A stretch of DNA of 64,000 bases from Pyxidicoccus sp. MSG2. Its GTDB lineage: Bacteria > Myxococcota > Myxococcia > Myxococcales > Myxococcaceae. The notes beneath the pieces are model-generated. The model did no database searches. It saw only the letters and a list, made by a program, of their open reading frames with translations, and was not told where the DNA came from. Below are positions 26,163 to 34,130 of the stretch, piece by piece. Within the stretch, counting starts at the first letter, position 1. Every line of letters starts with the position of its first letter. The position numbers and the translations under genes were made by a program. The DNA lies in NCBI RefSeq assembly GCF_026626705.1, contig NZ_JAPNKC010000001.1, forward strand, positions 1,550,001 through 1,614,000, written 5' to 3'.

Positions 26163-27236
26163 ATGAGCGTCCGTCTCACCGTCACGCAGCGCAGCGAGGC
26201 CGGCGCTGCCCCGAGCAACGAGATCGTCCTCGACGACGCGGTCATCACCCTGGGTCGCGACAAGACCTGTCAGGTGGTGCTCGCCCAGCAGGCCGTGTCG
26301 CGCAACCACGCCCGCATCTGCCAGGAAGGCACCCTCTTCTTCCTGGAGGACCTGGGCAGTGCCTACGGCACCCAGGTCAACGGCAAGCCGCTGCCCAAGG
26401 GCGAGAAGCGGCTCCTGCGCAACGGCGACGTCATCGCCATTGCCCAATACGACGTGCGCTTCGAGCGGATGACGGAGCTGAACGCGGACGTCACCTCGGA
26501 GAAGACGTCCTTCATCGCCCGCGGCATGGTGAAGGACGCCATGCGCGGGCTCGCCTCCGGCGAGGAGCGCTACCTGCGCTTCATGAACGGCCCGCGCGAG
26601 GGCCAGCGCATCGAGATTGGCGACGCGCAGGAGGTCGTCTTCGGCCGTGACGAGAAGGAGGTGGACGTCGTCCTCAAGGACGACCTCGTCTCCCGCAAGC
26701 ACGCCAAGATTCGCCGCGACTGGTCCGGCACCCACGTCGAGGACCTGGGCAGCCGCAACGGCATCAAGGTCAACAAGAAGCGGGTGAACCGCAAGGCGCT
26801 CAAGGACAGCGACGAGCTGGAGGTCGGCGCCACCCGCTTCCTCTACGTGGACCCCTCCGAGCCGGCCGAGGAGCCCGTCCAGCTCTCCACGGACGTCAAG
26901 GCCTCGCCGCCGCCCTCGCCGCAGCGCCCGGGCCCCTCCCGCCAGATGAAGGCCGTGGAGGAGCCGGCCGAGGAGCCCGCGCCGCCGGCCGAGGAGCCCG
27001 CCGCCCCGCCCGAGGAGCCCGCCGGCTCACCAGAGGCCGCGTCCTCCGAGGAACCCGCGCCACCGGCCGAGGAGCCCGCCTCCCCCTCCGCGGAGATGCC
27101 CGTCCCGGACGAGGAGCCCGCCGCTGGCGCCATGTCCTCCCTCAAGGACAAGCAGAAGTTCGTCCCGCTCGTGGTGATGGGCGTGGTGGGGCTGCTCTTC
27201 CTGGTGATGATGATTGCCGTGCTCGCCGGCGCCTGA
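26163..27236 (+). CDS. Double-FHA, tail-anchored protein beside sctV (possible SctD-like function)
   Basis: 357 aa from the ATG at 26163. FHA domain 1 is at about 10-100 (GRDKTCQVVL, SRNHARI, DLGSAYGTQVN). FHA domain 2 is at about 140-228 (GRDEKEVDVVL, SRKHAKI, DLGSRNGIKVN). Key pThr-contact residues (Arg of GR, SR.H, N of SRNG) are retained in domain 2; in domain 1 the NG is YG. A linker with repeated PAEEPA units (about 240-325) leads to one transmembrane helix at the extreme C-terminus (FVPLVVMGVVGLLFLVMMI). The classical T3SS ring protein SctD also has a cytoplasmic FHA-like domain, but it continues into a periplasmic region, which is absent here. Confidence 0.8.
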   Translation: MSVRLTVTQRSEAGAAPSNEIVLDDAVITLGRDKTCQVVLAQQAVSRNHARICQEGTLFFLEDLGSAYGTQVNGKPLPKGEKRLLRNGDVIAIAQYDVRFERMTELNADVTSEKTSFIARGMVKDAMRGLASGEERYLRFMNGPREGQRIEIGDAQEVVFGRDEKEVDVVLKDDLVSRKHAKIRRDWSGTHVEDLGSRNGIKVNKKRVNRKALKDSDELEVGATRFLYVDPSEPAEEPVQLSTDVKASPPPSPQRPGPSRQMKAVEEPAEEPAPPAEEPAAPPEEPAGSPEAASSEEPAPPAEEPASPSAEMPVPDEEPAAGAMSSLKDKQKFVPLVVMGVVGLLFLVMMIAVLAGA

Positions 27237-27299
27237 GCGGCGTTCCAGCCGCGGCGCCAGGGCCCGCACGCAGCCCATTTCCTGATGCGACGCCAGCAA

Positions 27300-27326
27300 G
27301 GCGGGCCCCACAGGTGGGAGCCCGCC
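27300..27326. terminator. Hairpin between convergent FHA and sctV genes
   Basis: GGCGGGC at 27300-27306 pairs with GCCCGCC at 27320-27326, with a further inner CCCAC/GTGGG pairing. It lies between the two convergent stops (27236 and 27340). No T-run, so it is likely a weak or bidirectional terminator. Confidence 0.5.
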
Positions 27327-27339
27327 CCGCGGCCAAGCG

Positions 27340-29463
27340 CTACCGCGTGGAGATGCGGGCCACGGGCTGGATGTTCAGCTCGGGCGACAGCTCCTGGTAG
27401 CTGAGGACGGAGAACGAGGGGTTGAACTCGTACTCCAGCAGCTTCCGCACGTAGCGGCGGATGTCCATGGCGGTGAGGATGACGGGGCGCTGGGCGCTGG
27501 GCGGCAGGTGGCCGCACTCGGAGCGCACGGCCTGGACGATTTCCTGCGCCAGCTCCGGCTCCAGCGCGAGGTGCGCGCCCGCCGAGGTCCGCTTCACGGA
27601 GCCGCGGATGGCCTCTTCGATGTTCGGATCCAACAGGTACACCACGAGGGTGCCGGTGCCGCGCGCGTACTTGTGCGAGATGTAGCGGCGCTGGGCGGCG
27701 CGCACGTGCTCGGTGAGCATGACGTTGTCCGCCTCCACCTGCCCGTACTCGGCCAGGGCCTGGAGGATGCCGCGCAAGTCGCGGATGGAAATCTCCTCCT
27801 CCACGAGGCGCTGCAGGATGTCCGTCAGCTTCAGCACGTTGACGACCTTCGGCACCACCTCCTTGACGATGGCGGGGAAGGCCTTCTCGAGCTGCTCCAG
27901 CATCGTCTGCGTCTCCTGCACGCCGACGAACTCACGGGCGTTGCGCCGCAGCACGGCGGCCGTGTGCAGGATGATGTAGCCGGGCACGTCCCAGGTGGTG
28001 AGGCCCGCGGCCTCCAGCGTCTCACGGTGCTGCTCGGGCACCCACGCGGCCGGCTGGCGGGTGGCGGGGTTGATGGCCTCGAAGCCCTGGATGTTCATCA
28101 GCTTGAGGCGGTCCACCGTGTCGTTGACGAGGATGTGCCCCAGCGTGGCCTGGCCGGTGACGACGGGCACCTCGTTGATTTGAATCTGGTACGCGCCCGG
28201 CGGCAGGGAGCCATTGCCTCGGGCACGCACGCCCGGGAAGCGCACGCCCAGCTCCACGAAGAGGCCGTCGCGCATGAAGGGGATGAGCTCGAAGAGGAAC
28301 TTCCCGTTGTCCTGGCGCGAGTCCACGTAGGGCACCAGCGCGTCGGAAACCTCCAGGACGATCGGCGTGACGACGGGGATGAAGAGCTCGGAGTCCGGGT
28401 TCATCGGCTCCTTGGGCGCGGGCTCGCTCGCCATGGGCGTGCCGTTGTCCGTCTCCAGGGCCGGGCCCGCCTCCTCCACCACCTCCGCCATCTTCGCCTT
28501 CTTGAGCATCGACCAGGCGCCGAAGCCGGCACCGGCGCCCAGGAGGAAGAAGGGAATCTTCGGCAGGCCGGGGACGAGGCCGAGCACGATGAGCATGCCC
28601 GCCGCGATGGCGATGGCCTTCGGGTAGGCGGTGAGCTGGGTGCCCATGTCCATGCCGAGGTGGGCCCCCTCCTCCTCGCCGCCCACGCGCGTCACGATGA
28701 TGCCGGCGCAGGTGGAGATGAGGATGGCGGGAATCATGCTCACCAGGCCGTCACCGATGGTGAGCAGCGTGTACTTCTGCGCCGCGTCGCCCGCGGACAT
28801 CCCCTTCTGCGTCACGCCGATGATGAGGCCGCCGACGATGTTGACGACGGTGATGATGATGCTGGCGATGGCGTCGCCCTTCACGAACTTCATGGCGCCG
28901 TCCATGGCGCCGAAGAGCTGGCTCTCGCGCTCGAGGTCGCGGCGCTTCTTCTTGCCCTGGTCCTGGTCGATGGAGCCCGCGCGCAGGTCCGCGTCGATGG
29001 ACATCTGCTTGCCCGGCATCGCGTCCAGGGTGAAGCGCGCGGCCACTTCCGCGACGCGCTCCGAGCCCTTGGAGATGACGATGAAGTTCACGATGACGAG
29101 GATGATGAAGAGGATGGCGCCGACGACGAAGTTGCCCTGCACCACGAAGTTGCCGAACGCGATGACGACCTCACCCGGGTCACCCGTCAGCAGGATGAGT
29201 CGCGTGGTGGAGATGGTCAGCGACAGCCGGAACATCGTGGTGATGAGCAGCAGTGTCGGGAACACCGTGAGGTGCAGCGCCGCTGGCACGTAGAGCGACA
29301 CCAGCAGCAACACTACCGAGATGCTGATGTTCAGCGTCAGCAGCACGTCCAGCAGCAGCGTGGGCAGCGGGACGATCATCATCCCGACGATGCACACGAC
29401 CACCAACGCCAGGACGATGTCGGAGTACTTCGAGAGGAAGCTGTTCGGATTGGAGGCGGCCAT
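27340..29463 (-). CDS. sctV: Type III secretion export gate protein SctV (FlhA/YscV family)
   Basis: 707 aa, the normal family length. Residues 1-320 form about eight transmembrane helices with the conserved family motifs PTLLLITTMFRLSLTISTTR, VVIAFGNFVVQGNFVVG and the FHIPEP-type loop (SERVAEVAARFTLDAMPGKQM, DADLRAGSID). The cytoplasmic C-terminal part (about 370-700) forms the nonameric export ring. It is the only core export gene outside the main minus-strand operon; an accessory island separates it from sctU. The start is well supported by the MAASNPNSFLSKYSDI N-terminus. Confidence 0.95.
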   Translation of the reverse strand: MAASNPNSFLSKYSDIVLALVVVCIVGMMIVPLPTLLLDVLLTLNISISVVLLLVSLYVPAALHLTVFPTLLLITTMFRLSLTISTTRLILLTGDPGEVVIAFGNFVVQGNFVVGAILFIILVIVNFIVISKGSERVAEVAARFTLDAMPGKQMSIDADLRAGSIDQDQGKKKRRDLERESQLFGAMDGAMKFVKGDAIASIIITVVNIVGGLIIGVTQKGMSAGDAAQKYTLLTIGDGLVSMIPAILISTCAGIIVTRVGGEEEGAHLGMDMGTQLTAYPKAIAIAAGMLIVLGLVPGLPKIPFFLLGAGAGFGAWSMLKKAKMAEVVEEAGPALETDNGTPMASEPAPKEPMNPDSELFIPVVTPIVLEVSDALVPYVDSRQDNGKFLFELIPFMRDGLFVELGVRFPGVRARGNGSLPPGAYQIQINEVPVVTGQATLGHILVNDTVDRLKLMNIQGFEAINPATRQPAAWVPEQHRETLEAAGLTTWDVPGYIILHTAAVLRRNAREFVGVQETQTMLEQLEKAFPAIVKEVVPKVVNVLKLTDILQRLVEEEISIRDLRGILQALAEYGQVEADNVMLTEHVRAAQRRYISHKYARGTGTLVVYLLDPNIEEAIRGSVKRTSAGAHLALEPELAQEIVQAVRSECGHLPPSAQRPVILTAMDIRRYVRKLLEYEFNPSFSVLSYQELSPELNIQPVARISTR

Positions 29464-29706
29464 CAGCGGACAGGCATCCTAGGCCAACCTGGGCCTGTTC
29501 TGTCAGGGGGGGCCCCTCCGCCCTGGAACTTTCCCGTGCCACGGCGCCCTCCCGCCCTCTCACAGACGGAAGCAAGCAGCCAGCCGACCCTCACGGGCGA
29601 TACTGCTTGCGCGGCGTCAGGCCTCGCGGATTCATGCCCCCTTGACGTGCCCTGTCACATTCATGCCGGGCCGGGACAGGGTGTCTGAAACGCGAGGAGA
29701 AACACG

Positions 29707-30507
29707 ATGCGACTGATGAAGCGTTCCGTGAGCTGGAGCCTCTCGCTGCTGCTGATGCTGGGCTCGACCATCGCCTGCTCCGCATGCTCGAGCGACGGGG
29801 ACGGCAAGGACGACGGGGGCGGGAACACCCAGGTGGAGACCAACGTGCTCAAGGGCAAGGTCCTGGACACTTCGGGTAAGCCGCTCGCGGGGGCGCAGGT
29901 GGTCGCCGACAACCAGGTCCTCCAGAACTCCACCGTGTCGGGCACGTCGGGCTCGGATGGAACGTACCGTCTGGAGCTGGGCAAGGCGGCCGTCACCTGG
30001 AATGCCAGCGCCCAGATTCAGAAGCAGTACAACGGCAAGACGTACAAGTTCGACCTGCACCCCTCCAACCCCGCCTCCTTCGCCACGAACGAGGGGGCCG
30101 TGCGCGACTTCACCTGGAAGCTCACCGGTGACAGGCCCCAGGGCGGCACGTATGGCGGCAAGGTGCTCTTCAACCTGACGGTGTACGTGGACCCGGAGGA
30201 CCCGAACACGCCGCTGGAGCGGGAGAACGTCGAGCTGACGCTGACCCCGTCGGGCCCGCTGGTGGATGGCAGCACCGGGGCGCCGCTGACGGCCCGGGGC
30301 ACCAGCTCGGGGGACGGCTTCGGCCTGCAGGACGTGGCGCTGGGGCGCTACACGGTGACGGCGCGGTATGCGCCGGCGGGGAAGACGGCCCGGGCCATGA
30401 TCGTCCGGCTGAACGGCGGCGACGCGTACTCCAGCTCGCTGACGGCGGACTTCCAGACCATCGCCAGCACGGTGCAGCGCATCGACCTGGAGATGAAGTT
30501 CCCCTGA
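29707..30507 (+). CDS. Lipoprotein with carboxypeptidase-regulatory-like domain
   Basis: 266 aa. A signal peptide of about 25 residues ends in a Cys-rich lipobox (TIACSAC), then a Gly/Asp linker. A carboxypeptidase-D-regulatory-like (transthyretin-like) beta domain is visible at about 45-120 (LKGKVLDTSGKPLAGAQVVA, SGSDGTYRLEL), with a second beta-rich domain after it. It faces away from sctV across a 243-base divergent region. There is no evidence tying it to secretion. Confidence 0.72.
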   Translation: MRLMKRSVSWSLSLLLMLGSTIACSACSSDGDGKDDGGGNTQVETNVLKGKVLDTSGKPLAGAQVVADNQVLQNSTVSGTSGSDGTYRLELGKAAVTWNASAQIQKQYNGKTYKFDLHPSNPASFATNEGAVRDFTWKLTGDRPQGGTYGGKVLFNLTVYVDPEDPNTPLERENVELTLTPSGPLVDGSTGAPLTARGTSSGDGFGLQDVALGRYTVTARYAPAGKTARAMIVRLNGGDAYSSSLTADFQTIASTVQRIDLEMKFP

Positions 30508-30547
30508 GCGCGGCGCTGTAGCAGCACACCGGGCCGGGGCCGCGTGA

Positions 30548-31018
30548 CTACGCGGGGCTGTCGCTCCCCGGTCCGGAGTGCTGGGCGTCCTCCACGCTCT
30601 CCAGCGCCGCCGCGGCGAGCATCCGAGCCCGGGCGCTCAGGGGGTCCTGCCCCTGCGGATCCAGGCTGACGGCGTGGTTGAAGTCGCGGGCGGCCTCCAT
30701 CACCTTGCCCAGTCGCAGGTACACCTCGCCCCGGTTGACGAACGGGGTGAGGTCCGTCGGGTCCAGCTCGATGGCGCGGTTGAAGTAGGACTCGGCCACG
30801 TCCAGATCCTCGAGGGCCAGGTGGCAGGCCCCGAGCGCGGTCTGGAAGTAGGGCTCCGTGGGGTCCCTGGCGGACAGGGCCTCGAAGATGGCCAGCGACT
30901 CGCTGAAGCGGCCGTCCTGGAAGAGGTTGAAGCCTTCGGTGGCCTGCTCGAGCATCTCCGGGCCGGAGAGGGGCTTCGCCTCGTTCTTGGACACCGTTGC
31001 CTTTGATTCGGTCGTCAT
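30548..31018 (-). CDS. LcrH/SycD-like TPR chaperone (T3SS accessory)
   Basis: 156 aa from the ATG at 31018, preceded by an AGGG element. Three TPR units span about 25-130 (LFQDGRFSESLAIFEALSAR, YFNRAIELDPTDLTPFVNRG). This three-repeat plan and length are those of class II T3SS chaperones (LcrH/SycD/IpgC), which hold translocators or substrates before export. It has a divergent neighbour in the first needle-like gene. Upstream on its strand at 31103-31110 is CCCGATAA, close to the sigma28 -10 consensus. Its substrate is unknown. Confidence 0.68.
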   Translation of the reverse strand: MTTESKATVSKNEAKPLSGPEMLEQATEGFNLFQDGRFSESLAIFEALSARDPTEPYFQTALGACHLALEDLDVAESYFNRAIELDPTDLTPFVNRGEVYLRLGKVMEAARDFNHAVSLDPQGQDPLSARARMLAAAALESVEDAQHSGPGSDSPA

Positions 31019-31189
31019 CTGCACACATCCCTCATGAGGGCGGGAGGACGGCCCCAAGTACCGGCAAGGGCAGTCGGTACCGGGCGCCGGGAGCTTAGAC
31101 TGTTATCGGGCCATCCAACAACGCGGTGCACTCGGGAGAATCACGAGCGCTCCCCGGCCGGGCGGAAAAAATGGATCAGAAAATCCCGA

Positions 31190-31219
31190 GGAAACTTCCG
31201 ACCCCCTCCGCCCCATAAT
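31190..31219 (+). promoter_or_regulatory. Sigma28-like promoter of needle copy 1
   Basis: A GGAAAC block at 31190-31195 and CATAAT at 31214-31219 with 18 bases between. Within it are ACTTCCG and CCCCTCCGCC, which recur in the promoter at 35333 in front of another T3SS gene. The -10 is one or two bases from GCCGATAA. The leader of about 58 bases ends in TGGAGA, a ribosome-binding site 7 bases before ATG. Confidence 0.5.
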
Positions 31220-31277
31220 CCTTTTGTAAGCAGCGCCGCCGCAAACCACCCGCTTCCAACTCTCTCTGGAGAACGCC

Positions 31278-31505
31278 ATGACCACCGCCACCACCGCCGC
31301 CGCGTCCCTCACGAAGGCCCTCGGGAACAGCCAGGGCCTGAGCGCTCTGGAGGAGAAGTCCCTCTCCGGTCTGACCGGTCCGGACCGTGACCGCGCCGAG
31401 GCCCAGCTGATGCTCCAGAAGCAGCAGGAGGCCACCGCGTTCGCCTCCAACATCATCAAGAAGCTCAACGAGATCGCGATGTCCGTCATCGGCAACATCA
31501 AGTAA
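31278..31505 (+). CDS. Needle-like T3SS filament subunit, copy 1 (SctF/YscF-like)
   Basis: 75 aa, close to the usual 80 aa of needle subunits (PrgI, MxiH, YscF). A Thr/Ala-rich N-terminus is followed by two helices with a short turn around GLTGPDRDRAEA, as in the helix-turn-helix hairpin of needle monomers. The C-terminal helix ends in ...NIIKKLNEI then VIGNIK, comparable to the amphipathic end of PrgI (...VFKDIDAAIIQNFR). It sits in the T3SS accessory island next to a chaperone gene and has its own promoter and terminator. The identification rests on fold pattern, size and context; it is not a proven match. Confidence 0.62.
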   Translation: MTTATTAAASLTKALGNSQGLSALEEKSLSGLTGPDRDRAEAQLMLQKQQEATAFASNIIKKLNEIAMSVIGNIK

Positions 31506-31531
31506 TCAGGTTGCCTGACGTCGCTGTCTTG

Positions 31532-31570
31532 GAGCCGGCTTCCCTCTCGGGATGCCGGCTCTTCGCTTTT
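31532..31570 (+). terminator. Rho-independent terminator of needle copy 1
   Basis: A perfect GAGCCGGC/GCCGGCTC 8-bp stem (31532-31539 with 31554-31561) is extended inward by TCCC/GGGA around a TCTC loop, with one T-T mismatch. It is followed by TTCGCTTTT. The same structure follows the other two copies. Confidence 0.85.
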
Positions 31571-31720
31571 GCGGGCCTGGGCTCTCCGGCAGTGCGTGTA
31601 GCTCCCGCTACAGCGGTGTTGCCTCCGGGAGGCCTGCCCGCCCTCCTCCAGCTGGCGCGGACTCGGGCAGGGCCCAGGGGCGTCAACGGCAGGGCGAAAA
31701 AATGGATCAGAAATTCCCGA

Positions 31721-31750
31721 GGAAACTTCCGACCCCCTCCGCCCCATAAT
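31721..31750 (+). promoter_or_regulatory. Sigma28-like promoter of needle copy 2
   Basis: Same layout as at copy 1: GGAAAC at 31721-31726 and CATAAT at 31745-31750. The leader differs from copy 1 at single bases only. Confidence 0.5.
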
Positions 31751-31808
31751 CCTTTTGTAAGCAGCGCCGCCACAAACCACCCGCTTCCAACTCTCTCTGG
31801 AGAACGCC

Positions 31809-32036
31809 ATGACCACCGCCACCACCGCCGCCGCGTCCCTCACCAAGGCCCTCGGGAACAGCCAGGGTCTGAGCGCTCTGGAGGAGAAGTCCCTCTCCGG
31901 TCTGACCGGTCCGGACCGTGACCGCGCCGAGGCCCAGCTGATGCTCCAGAAGCAGCAGGAGGCCACCGCGTTCGCCTCCAACATCATCAAGAAGCTCAAC
32001 GAGATCGCGATGTCCGTCATCGGCAACATCAAGTAA
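31809..32036 (+). CDS. Needle-like T3SS filament subunit, copy 2
   Basis: 75 aa, identical in protein sequence to the copies at 31278 and 34407; two codons differ synonymously (Lys13 region ACC for ACG; GGT for GGC). The identical protein with matched promoter and terminator points to recent duplication or ongoing gene conversion. Same description as copy 1: a short Thr/Ala-rich head, a two-helix body and a C-terminal helix ending VIGNIK. Whether all three are expressed at once or alternate is unknown. Confidence 0.62.
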   Translation: MTTATTAAASLTKALGNSQGLSALEEKSLSGLTGPDRDRAEAQLMLQKQQEATAFASNIIKKLNEIAMSVIGNIK

Positions 32037-32062
32037 TCAGGTTGCCTGACGTCGCTGTCTTG

Positions 32063-32101
32063 GAGCCGGCTTCCCTCTCGGGATGCCGGCTCTTCGCTTT
32101 T
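32063..32101 (+). terminator. Rho-independent terminator of needle copy 2
   Basis: The same stem (GAGCCGGC/GCCGGCTC with the inner TCCC/GGGA) and trailing TTTT as copy 1, shifted by 531 bases. Confidence 0.85.
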
Positions 32102-32224
32102 GCGGGCCTGGCCTTCCCCTCGGCCCTGGCGTCGTCGTCTCCTCCGGCCGGTCGCCGGGCCTCGTGCATCACCGGGGACGGCCGCTGCGACTGGGAACGA
32201 GCTGCCGGCGCGCCCTCCCTGGCT

Positions 32225-32364
32225 CCGCCCCGGAGCACCGAGGCCCGCCGCCCGACTCGCCCCGGAGCACTGAGGCCCGCCGCCCGACTCCGCCCCGGAG
32301 CCCGCCGCCCGACTCGCCCCGGAGCACCGAGGCCCGCCGCCCGACTCCGCCCGGAGCCCGCCGG
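32225..32364. repeat. GC-rich tandem repeat, about 32-bp unit
   Basis: Four to five imperfect direct units of the pattern CCCCGGAGCACCGAGGCC followed by CGCCGCCCGACT: units begin near 32225, 32258, 32290 (a short 25-bp version), 32315 and 32347 (truncated). It occupies the 357-base gap between the copy-2 terminator and the chaperone stop at 32459; no gene is seen in that gap. Confidence 0.75.
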
Positions 32365-32386
32365 CGCCGCCCCCAGCTCGAGCGCC

Positions 32387-32434
32387 CAAAAAGCCAAGGC
32401 CCGGCGCAGCGCGAATTTCGCGCCGCCCGGGCCT
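32387..32434 (-). terminator. Rho-independent terminator after the chaperone gene
   Basis: Minus-strand hairpin: AGGCCCGG (32397-32404) pairs with CCGGGCCT (32427-32434), with an inner GCGCGAA/TTCGCG pairing. On the minus strand it is followed by a short T-run (A-run 32388-32392 on the plus strand). It ends the two-gene unit of the DUF1521 gene and its chaperone. Confidence 0.75.
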
Positions 32435-32458
32435 GGAGGGGACACCCGTGGGTGCCCG

Positions 32459-32965
32459 CTACTTGGACTTCTTCGCCTGCTCCGCCTGCTGCTTCAGCGC
32501 GAGCAGCGTCCCGTGGGCGCGCTGCGTCGCACGCCGCGTGAGCGACGGGTCCTTCTGGATGGCGGCACTGAGGTCGGCGAGCGCCTCGGGCACCTGACCG
32601 CGGCGCAGGTGGATTTCGCCCCGTCCGGCGAGCGCGTCCACATGGCCATTGTTGAACTGGAGGGCCAGGTTGAACTCGTCGAACGCCTCATCGAACCGCT
32701 CGAGCGTCATGTACGTCGCCGCGAGCTGGGCATGGAAGACGGCGTCCGTGGGCGACGCCGCCACCAGTCCCTGGAAGATGGTCAACGCCTGCTGCGTGCT
32801 TCCCGCTTGCAGGAGCTGATGCGCGGTGTTCGCCCAGCGGTACATGTCCTCCTTGGAGATACCGAGGAACTGACCGAGGGTGACCTCACCCCGGATGACC
32901 GCCTCGGCGAGGGGCTCCGGGACGAGGGCCTTGTTGCTATCTCCAGCAGGGGGCGTGTCGCTCAC
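32459..32965 (-). CDS. LcrH/SycD-like TPR chaperone paired with the DUF1521 gene
   Basis: 168 aa from the GTG at 32965 (MSDTPPAG...), the same length as Yersinia SycD/LcrH; a GAGG element lies just upstream. A longer GTG start at 32998 is less likely. The LcrH plan is clear: an N-terminal segment LAEAVIRGEVTLGQFLGIS, then DMYRWANTAHQLLQAGS and TPR repeats (IFQGLVAASPTDAVFHAQLA, FNLALQFNNGHVDAL). It follows the DUF1521 gene on the same strand after 59 bases. The arrangement suggests it is the chaperone of that secreted protein. It is the clearest class II chaperone in the locus. Confidence 0.78.
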   Translation of the reverse strand: MSDTPPAGDSNKALVPEPLAEAVIRGEVTLGQFLGISKEDMYRWANTAHQLLQAGSTQQALTIFQGLVAASPTDAVFHAQLAATYMTLERFDEAFDEFNLALQFNNGHVDALAGRGEIHLRRGQVPEALADLSAAIQKDPSLTRRATQRAHGTLLALKQQAEQAKKSK

Positions 32966-33024
32966 GACGACCTCGAGAAGGGCCAGGCACTCCCGCACCT
33001 GGCCCGGTGGGATGGTTCCAGCGC

Positions 33025-34104
33025 TTAGAACATCTGGGTGCCGCGGAAGCGCACCATATCATTGAGCTTGGAGACCTGCTCCAGGGCGCGGAACATGTCG
33101 CCCATCGCCTTGAAGGACTGGGTCATCCCGCTGCGGTGCTGACCCCGGTCGTACTTGCCGAAGAAGTCGTCCGTCTTGCGGAACGGGTTGAAGCCGTTCG
33201 CCTTGGTGTTCTTCAGCTGGTCGAACAGCTTGCTGATGGCGTTGAAGGTGTCGCTCAGCTTGGACAGGTCCGCCCACGCCGGCTGCTTCTTCGTCGTGGT
33301 GGGGGTGGTGTGGTTCTGGGTGGCGGTGTTCTGGCCCGGCTTGAAGGTGAACGGGTCCTTCGCCGTCTTGATGACGTCGCCGCCCTGCTCGGAGCCGATG
33401 ATCTCCTTGCCGTCGAAGGTCCAGTCGTCCGTCTCGTTGCCCATGCGGAACACGTCCGCCTTGGGGTTGGAGTGGAAGCGGACCACCTCGTCCAGGCCGT
33501 CATTCGTCGGCTTGCCGACCTTGCCCTTGCCCTTGTCGATGTCCGTCACGCGCACGTGGCTGTCGCCGGAGACGATGTCCAGCTGGCCCGTCACCGTCAT
33601 GCCGTTGCCGTAGGGCTTGGTGGTGACGTTGATGCGGGTGCCGTCGCCGAGGACGAACGCCGAGTCACGCTTGAAGTCGAACGTGCCGCCGTCGCCCTCA
33701 GCAACGTGCGGGTCGCCCCAGACGCGGGTGTTCTTGCCGTCCGGACCGGTCACCTTCCACTCGAACTGGCCCAGCTGCTCGATCTGGTAGCCGCCCGGGG
33801 TGGTGATCTTCCCGTTGTCGTCCACCTTGAGGGAGTTCTGCTCGCGAACCGAGTCCAGGGGGTTCGGCTTCTCGGAGGGGAAGCACCCGCCCGGGCCCGC
33901 CGCGATGCCCTGGGAGTCGGCGGCCTTGGACATCTGATCCACGAACTTGGTGGCCAGGTTGACGGCCTTCTCCACCAGGTTCAGCGTCGACTCGATGAGC
34001 TTCGCGTTCTGGGCGAGCGCCGTCTTGTTGACGCTGCCAAAGGACATCATCTGCGCGGGGTTCAGCTGACGGTTGCCAACATTGCCACCGATGGTGTTCG
34101 ACAT
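33025..34104 (-). CDS. DUF1521 (metal-induced self-cleavage) protein, likely T3SS substrate
   Basis: 359 aa from the ATG at 34104. The helical N-terminal 85 residues contain no signal peptide. A DUF1521-type beta domain lies at about 95-245 (GGYQIEQLGQFEWKV, FDFKRDSAFVLGDGT) and carries WGDPHVAEGDGG at residues 129-140, with Asp131-Pro132. In the rhizobial effector NopE1, this domain family cleaves itself at a GD-PH motif when it binds metal ions. The C-terminal 75 residues are helical and Phe/Arg-rich (LEQVSKLNDMVRFRG). Not described as a Myxococcus substrate as far as I know. A likely chaperone gene follows. Confidence 0.72.
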   Translation of the reverse strand: MSNTIGGNVGNRQLNPAQMMSFGSVNKTALAQNAKLIESTLNLVEKAVNLATKFVDQMSKAADSQGIAAGPGGCFPSEKPNPLDSVREQNSLKVDDNGKITTPGGYQIEQLGQFEWKVTGPDGKNTRVWGDPHVAEGDGGTFDFKRDSAFVLGDGTRINVTTKPYGNGMTVTGQLDIVSGDSHVRVTDIDKGKGKVGKPTNDGLDEVVRFHSNPKADVFRMGNETDDWTFDGKEIIGSEQGGDVIKTAKDPFTFKPGQNTATQNHTTPTTTKKQPAWADLSKLSDTFNAISKLFDQLKNTKANGFNPFRKTDDFFGKYDRGQHRSGMTQSFKAMGDMFRALEQVSKLNDMVRFRGTQMF

Positions 34105-34130
34105 GACTTGGTACCCCCAGAATGGATTGG

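Larger units (their letters stand above)
31165..31580. repeat. Needle-gene repeat, copy 1 (about 416 bp)
   Basis: Direct repeat comprising promoter, 75-codon gene and terminator. It is repeated at 31696-32111 (offset 531) and about 34301-34709 (offset 3129), all on the plus strand. Copies differ at only a few positions: two synonymous changes in copy 2, single bases in the leaders, and a single base in the third terminator. The intervening DNA is unrelated between copies. Confidence 0.9.
31696..32111. repeat. Needle-gene repeat, copy 2 (about 416 bp)
   Basis: Direct repeat of the segment at 31165-31580. Together with copy 1 it makes a tandem pair with a 531-base period; the 115 bases between the repeats are unrelated to the repeat. 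Confidence 0.9.

Noticed and set aside
29536..29541. A TGGCAC element on the minus strand upstream of sctV, considered as a sigma54 -24 box.
   Set aside because: The expected TTGC at -12 is not present at the right spacing (the sequence there reads AGTT), so the match is too weak.
29464..29706. Divergent region between sctV and the lipoprotein gene as a regulatory island.
   Set aside because: No clear promoter, operator or repeat was found on reading.
31103..31110. CCCGATAA upstream of the chaperone at 31018 as a full sigma28 promoter.
   Set aside because: The -10 is good but no TAAA/GAAA-like -35 is found 15 bases away; noted only as a partial match.
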